Shown: piece by piece, positions 61,166-64,000 of the stretch
Layout: every line of letters starts with the position of its first letter
Numbering within the stretch: position 1 is the stretch's first letter
Origin: Chinchilla lanigera
Taxonomy: Eukaryota; Chordata; Mammalia; Rodentia; Chinchillidae
DNA: 64,000 nucleotides
Assembly: GCF_000276665.1 (NCBI RefSeq)
Contig: NW_004955429.1
Location: 4,655,709 to 4,719,708 of the forward strand
Direction: 5' to 3'
The notes under the pieces: generated by a model
Told to the model about the DNA's origin: nothing
The model's input: the letters and a program-made list of their open reading frames with translations, nothing else
Databases searched by the model: none
Translations under genes and position numbers: made by a program

Positions 61166-61434
61166 AGTGCCTCAAGGGGAGGGAGGCAGCAGGGTAAGTT
61201 GCTGATCATGTTATTTTACTAAGTGGAGGATTCTCTGGTGAGCAGAGGTCTGAAAGAGTCGAGGAGGGGTCTGTGGCGATATGGGGTCATGGAGCTGGGT
61301 GTGAACCCAGGCAGGAGAACGGAGGGATGGAGATGCCGAGGGGTAGAATGTTACAGCCGCCCATGTGGCTGGCTGTAATCGTAACTTCATCTGTGCAGCC
61401 TTTGATTTATGTATATTTTAAGTTGGTCCTTACA

Positions 61435-61562
61435 TGTGTCTTCAGTTATACTAAAAATTCCTTAAAGACAAGAACCAGATTTCATATATTTTCAAATAAC
61501 TAACCATGGCACCTTTAGCAGTGCCAGAATCCAAGTAGACTCTTAATAAATATATGACTGGA
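61435..61562 (+). mobile_element. L2/MIR-type 3' end relic
   Basis: CCTTAAAGACAAGAACCAGA to AGTAGACTCTTAATAAATAT then ATGACTGG is the usual L2-type end. Confidence 0.65.
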
Positions 61563-62110
61563 AAAAAAAATTGAGAGTGGACAAAAAGTTGGGGTGAAGG
61601 AGAAAGAAGGGTTTATTTTTATCACTACTTTATATTACTGGGAGAAACTTAGCTAGAGATGTCTTAAAGCCAATTAACACCTCAGGAAAGTCTGAAAATG
61701 AAAACTTGGTGGGGACATCATTTTTAATGACAGTACCAAACTTTTGAGAACTCAAGCTCAGCACGGTGGAAACAGAAGCAAGCTATTCTGGATGAGATGC
61801 AGTTGAATCAGTCAGATGCCACACGACATGTGTTTATTACATTTGAGGATCGGATTTAGGAATTGCCAAAAAGAAAAGTAGGAGTGGAAGGTGAGTCTGT
61901 ACCCTAAGATTTGAACATTTCCCCTTGTCATGCTAAGAAACCGAGTTGATGCTCCATACGAGGGTAGAAAAGGCCAGAAGAAAACCAAATGAAATCAAAC
62001 GACAAACATAATTTTAATGCCTTGAAGAAAGACATATATGTTCGTGAAAACACCACAAGTGGACGGAAGGGAAGCAACAAGAGGAGGGGAAGACTGGCCA
62101 GCATCCTTAT

Positions 62111-62321
62111 ATTCCTTCTTTCCTTCTTTCCATCTTCCCTTCCTTCCTTCCTCCCTTCATTCCATCCTCCCTCCCTCCCTTCCCTCCTGCCTTCCTCTGC
62201 CTTCCTTCCTTCCTTCCTTCCTTCCTTCCTTCCTTCCTTCCTTCCTTCCTGTCTTCCTGTCTTCCTGTCTTCCTTCTTTCCTCTCTTCCTTCATCCTTCC
62301 CTCCCTCCCTCCTTCCTTTCT
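62111..62321 (+). repeat. Large (TTCC)n / pyrimidine microsatellite
   Basis: More than 200 bp of pyrimidine with only scattered purines. The purest (TTCC)n core lies at about 62200-62250. It abuts an antisense B1-ID composite at its tail side. Confidence 0.95.
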
Positions 62322-62509
62322 TTTGGGGTATATACTGGGAATTGCCGCTGCACTGAACTATATCCTCAGCCCTTTACAACCTTTTTTAAACTTTGAGAAA
62401 GGTCCTCACTAAATTCCCAAGTGGCCCAGACTGGGCTAAAAATTATGATCCCTCTGCCTCGGCCTCCCAGAGTGCTGGGATCATGGGCCCTGCGCCACCA
62501 TGTCTAACA
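62322..62509 (-). mobile_element. B1-ID composite SINE, antisense
   Basis: Antisense ID (GGGGTATATACTGGGAATTG to CTATATCCTCAGCCC) then antisense B1 (CTTTGAGAAAGGTCCTCACT to GCGCCACCATGTCTAACA). Confidence 0.85.
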
Positions 62510-64000
62510 TAACAAAGTGCTACCTGGTGGGAACTGAAACCACAGAAATGCGTTTCAGAAATCAAGATCAAGCTGTTGGTGGGGTCAATTTCTTTCGAGG
62601 CTTCTCTCCTTGGCTTTTAGATTCTTGTCTCTTTCCTGGGTCTTCACATAATCTTCACTCTGCACATGTCTGTGTCTTAATTTGCTTCTATTATAAGGAC
62701 ATTGGTGTGAGTGGACTAGGATCCACCCTTATGGTCTCATTTTGACTTAAGCACCTCTTTGAAGGTCTTATCACCAAGTAAGTCATATCTGAAGCACTGG
62801 GCATTAAGATTTCGATATGTGGATTTTAGGGGGACCCCATTCAGTACATAAGAGAATGGCTCAGACCCACAAATACTCAAGATGTCATAGTGGTGCCTGG
62901 AGACCCACCTGCAGGAGCGCTCAGGAGCAGCTCTCTGATGGAAAACCAGCCCCCAGAGCTCCAGACGGGACCTCACTCCCGCCTGGGGTCTGCTTAGTTT
63001 CAATGCCACATTACAGAGCCCACCTGAGAAATCTGAATGGGAAGTGGAAGAGGAGCCTTCACCAACTCCTTTGCCTAAGAAGACAGATGTCCACCCTCTG
63101 GAAACGCAGAACACATGCCTTCCTGTGTTCCAATCCTCCACCTGAAACATGAGAATCTGCCAGAAACTGGTTTCCAGATGTGACCAGTCAGCCTCCTGGA
63201 GGCCACTGCTGGGATGAGAACATCAAGAAGGAAGTTCTATGTGAGTACACAACACAAAACAGGCCTGGGTCTTAATTTTACTTCTAGTATTTCACAGAAT
63301 ATTCTTTAAAAGCTGGTACAAAAAAAAAAGAAAAGAAAAAAGAAAAAGCTGGTACAAAAACTGTGTGTTTTACAGTTAGATGGATATAAAGGATCACATG
63401 TGAAAGTCAGCTTTTAAAAAACAAATGAACTTGACAGGAAACTTCTAATTAAAAAATCCTGTGTGCAATTAATCTTGCATTTCCCAAAATAACAAGTCAT
63501 GGTGAAGAGATTTTCGATAGACGCGTCAAGGCAAAGGAAAACAAAAGACTGACAAACTGAACCCTCCCCTACCCCCGCGAGTCCAGGCAACGTTCTGATC
63601 CTCTCATCTCTTCGTCCAGAGGAACCACCTCAGAGCAACTGAGAGGGCAACACTGAATCCAGATACTTCCAATCTCATTCCTGGAGAGAGTGTGCAGTGG
63701 TAGCTAGTATTATTAGAATATACATAAAATCAGGAATTTTGTAATCATGGCAGAGAGTCCTCTCCAATTCTCTTTTGCTATCCAAGCCATCAACAATGAA
63801 CTGTCCTTCAAACATTCCTCTATAGTTGAAAATGTATATACCCTGATACAACAGTGAATAGCTAGGACCCAGCCACTTGAGGGTCTCATTAATTATTAAT
63901 GCTATATTAACTCTTTGCATGTCTCAGGTAAGACCCACAGAAATCTTCAGATCCCAGGACACAGATTCTTATGACATGATTAAACACCATGGACTGGGTT
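62510..64000. other. Unique intronic DNA with one tail-only insertion
   Basis: No exon or SINE recognised. A 16-bp direct repeat around an A-rich segment lies at 63308-63359. Confidence 0.4.

Larger units (their letters stand above)
31781..64000 (-). other. KIAA1217: KIAA1217 upstream intron (partial)
   Basis: Intronic sequence that ends at the acceptor CTGTAG just above 31780 and runs off the window at 64000. The preceding family exon (residues around REAFLEHLKQKYPHHA) is not found in any minus-strand frame. Unseen alternative first exons cannot be excluded. Confidence 0.78.

Noticed and set aside
61989..62412. Long serine/proline/leucine/phenylalanine-rich frames
   Set aside because: These are translations of the (TTCC)n microsatellite and the adjoining SINE.
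62737..63150. 137-codon minus-strand frame in the direction of the host gene
   Set aside because: Does not resemble any KIAA1217 exon; no good acceptor/donor pair with a matching phase was found.

Overview
The window is nuclear genomic DNA from a mammal, almost certainly a non-murid rodent. The evidence is many 7SL-derived B1-type SINEs that carry the rodent internal quasi-duplication, tRNA-derived ID-type SINEs, B1-ID composite SINEs, MaLR-type LTRs, and mammal-wide MIR, L1, MER5 and Tigger relics. The SINE consensus looks more like a hystricomorph rodent (mole-rat, cavy or chinchilla type) than mouse or rat, but that is inference from memory of repeat families. There is no bacterial-style gene organisation, no CpG island and no RNA gene that I can support.

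Only one protein-coding gene is supported. It is the orthologue of KIAA1217 (sickle tail; mouse Skt/Etl4), on the minus strand. Two adjacent internal exons lie at 31780-31582 and 27680-27587, with consensus splice sites and matching reading phase. Together they encode about 97 residues of the conserved N-terminal region shared with SRCIN1/p140Cap. About 32 kb of the upstream intron (31781-64000) and 27.6 kb of the downstream intron (1-27586) fill the rest. The preceding and following coding exons are not in the window.

Region by region (plus-strand coordinates): 1-6.7 kb is mostly unique intron with one young ID SINE and short low-complexity tracts. 6.7-16.6 kb holds Tigger-type and MER5-type DNA transposon relics, ancient repeats, ID and B1 SINEs and a MaLR LTR. 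17-20.5 kb is SINE-poor. 20.5-27.5 kb holds a (TTCC)n tract with a B1, an old L1, MaLR LTRs and an ID with a tetranucleotide tail. 27.5-31.8 kb holds the two exons. 32-43 kb holds an LTR, five B1-type SINEs, two other SINEs and an L1 ORF2 fragment. 43-50.3 kb holds an LTR, unique DNA and an ancient repeat split by a Tigger-like element. 51-52.4 kb holds an old L1 interrupted by a retroposed sequence of unknown origin. 54.8-60.3 kb holds a split LTR and a long minus-strand L1 region interrupted by another LTR. 60-64 kb holds SINEs, a MER5-type relic and a second large (TTCC)n tract.

I found no new biological system. The points worth a second look are structural: the unidentified retroposed insert, nested transposons, an apparent tail-only retroposition, a duplicated POU octamer, SINE-born microsatellites, and repeat-poor intronic stretches that could be regulatory.
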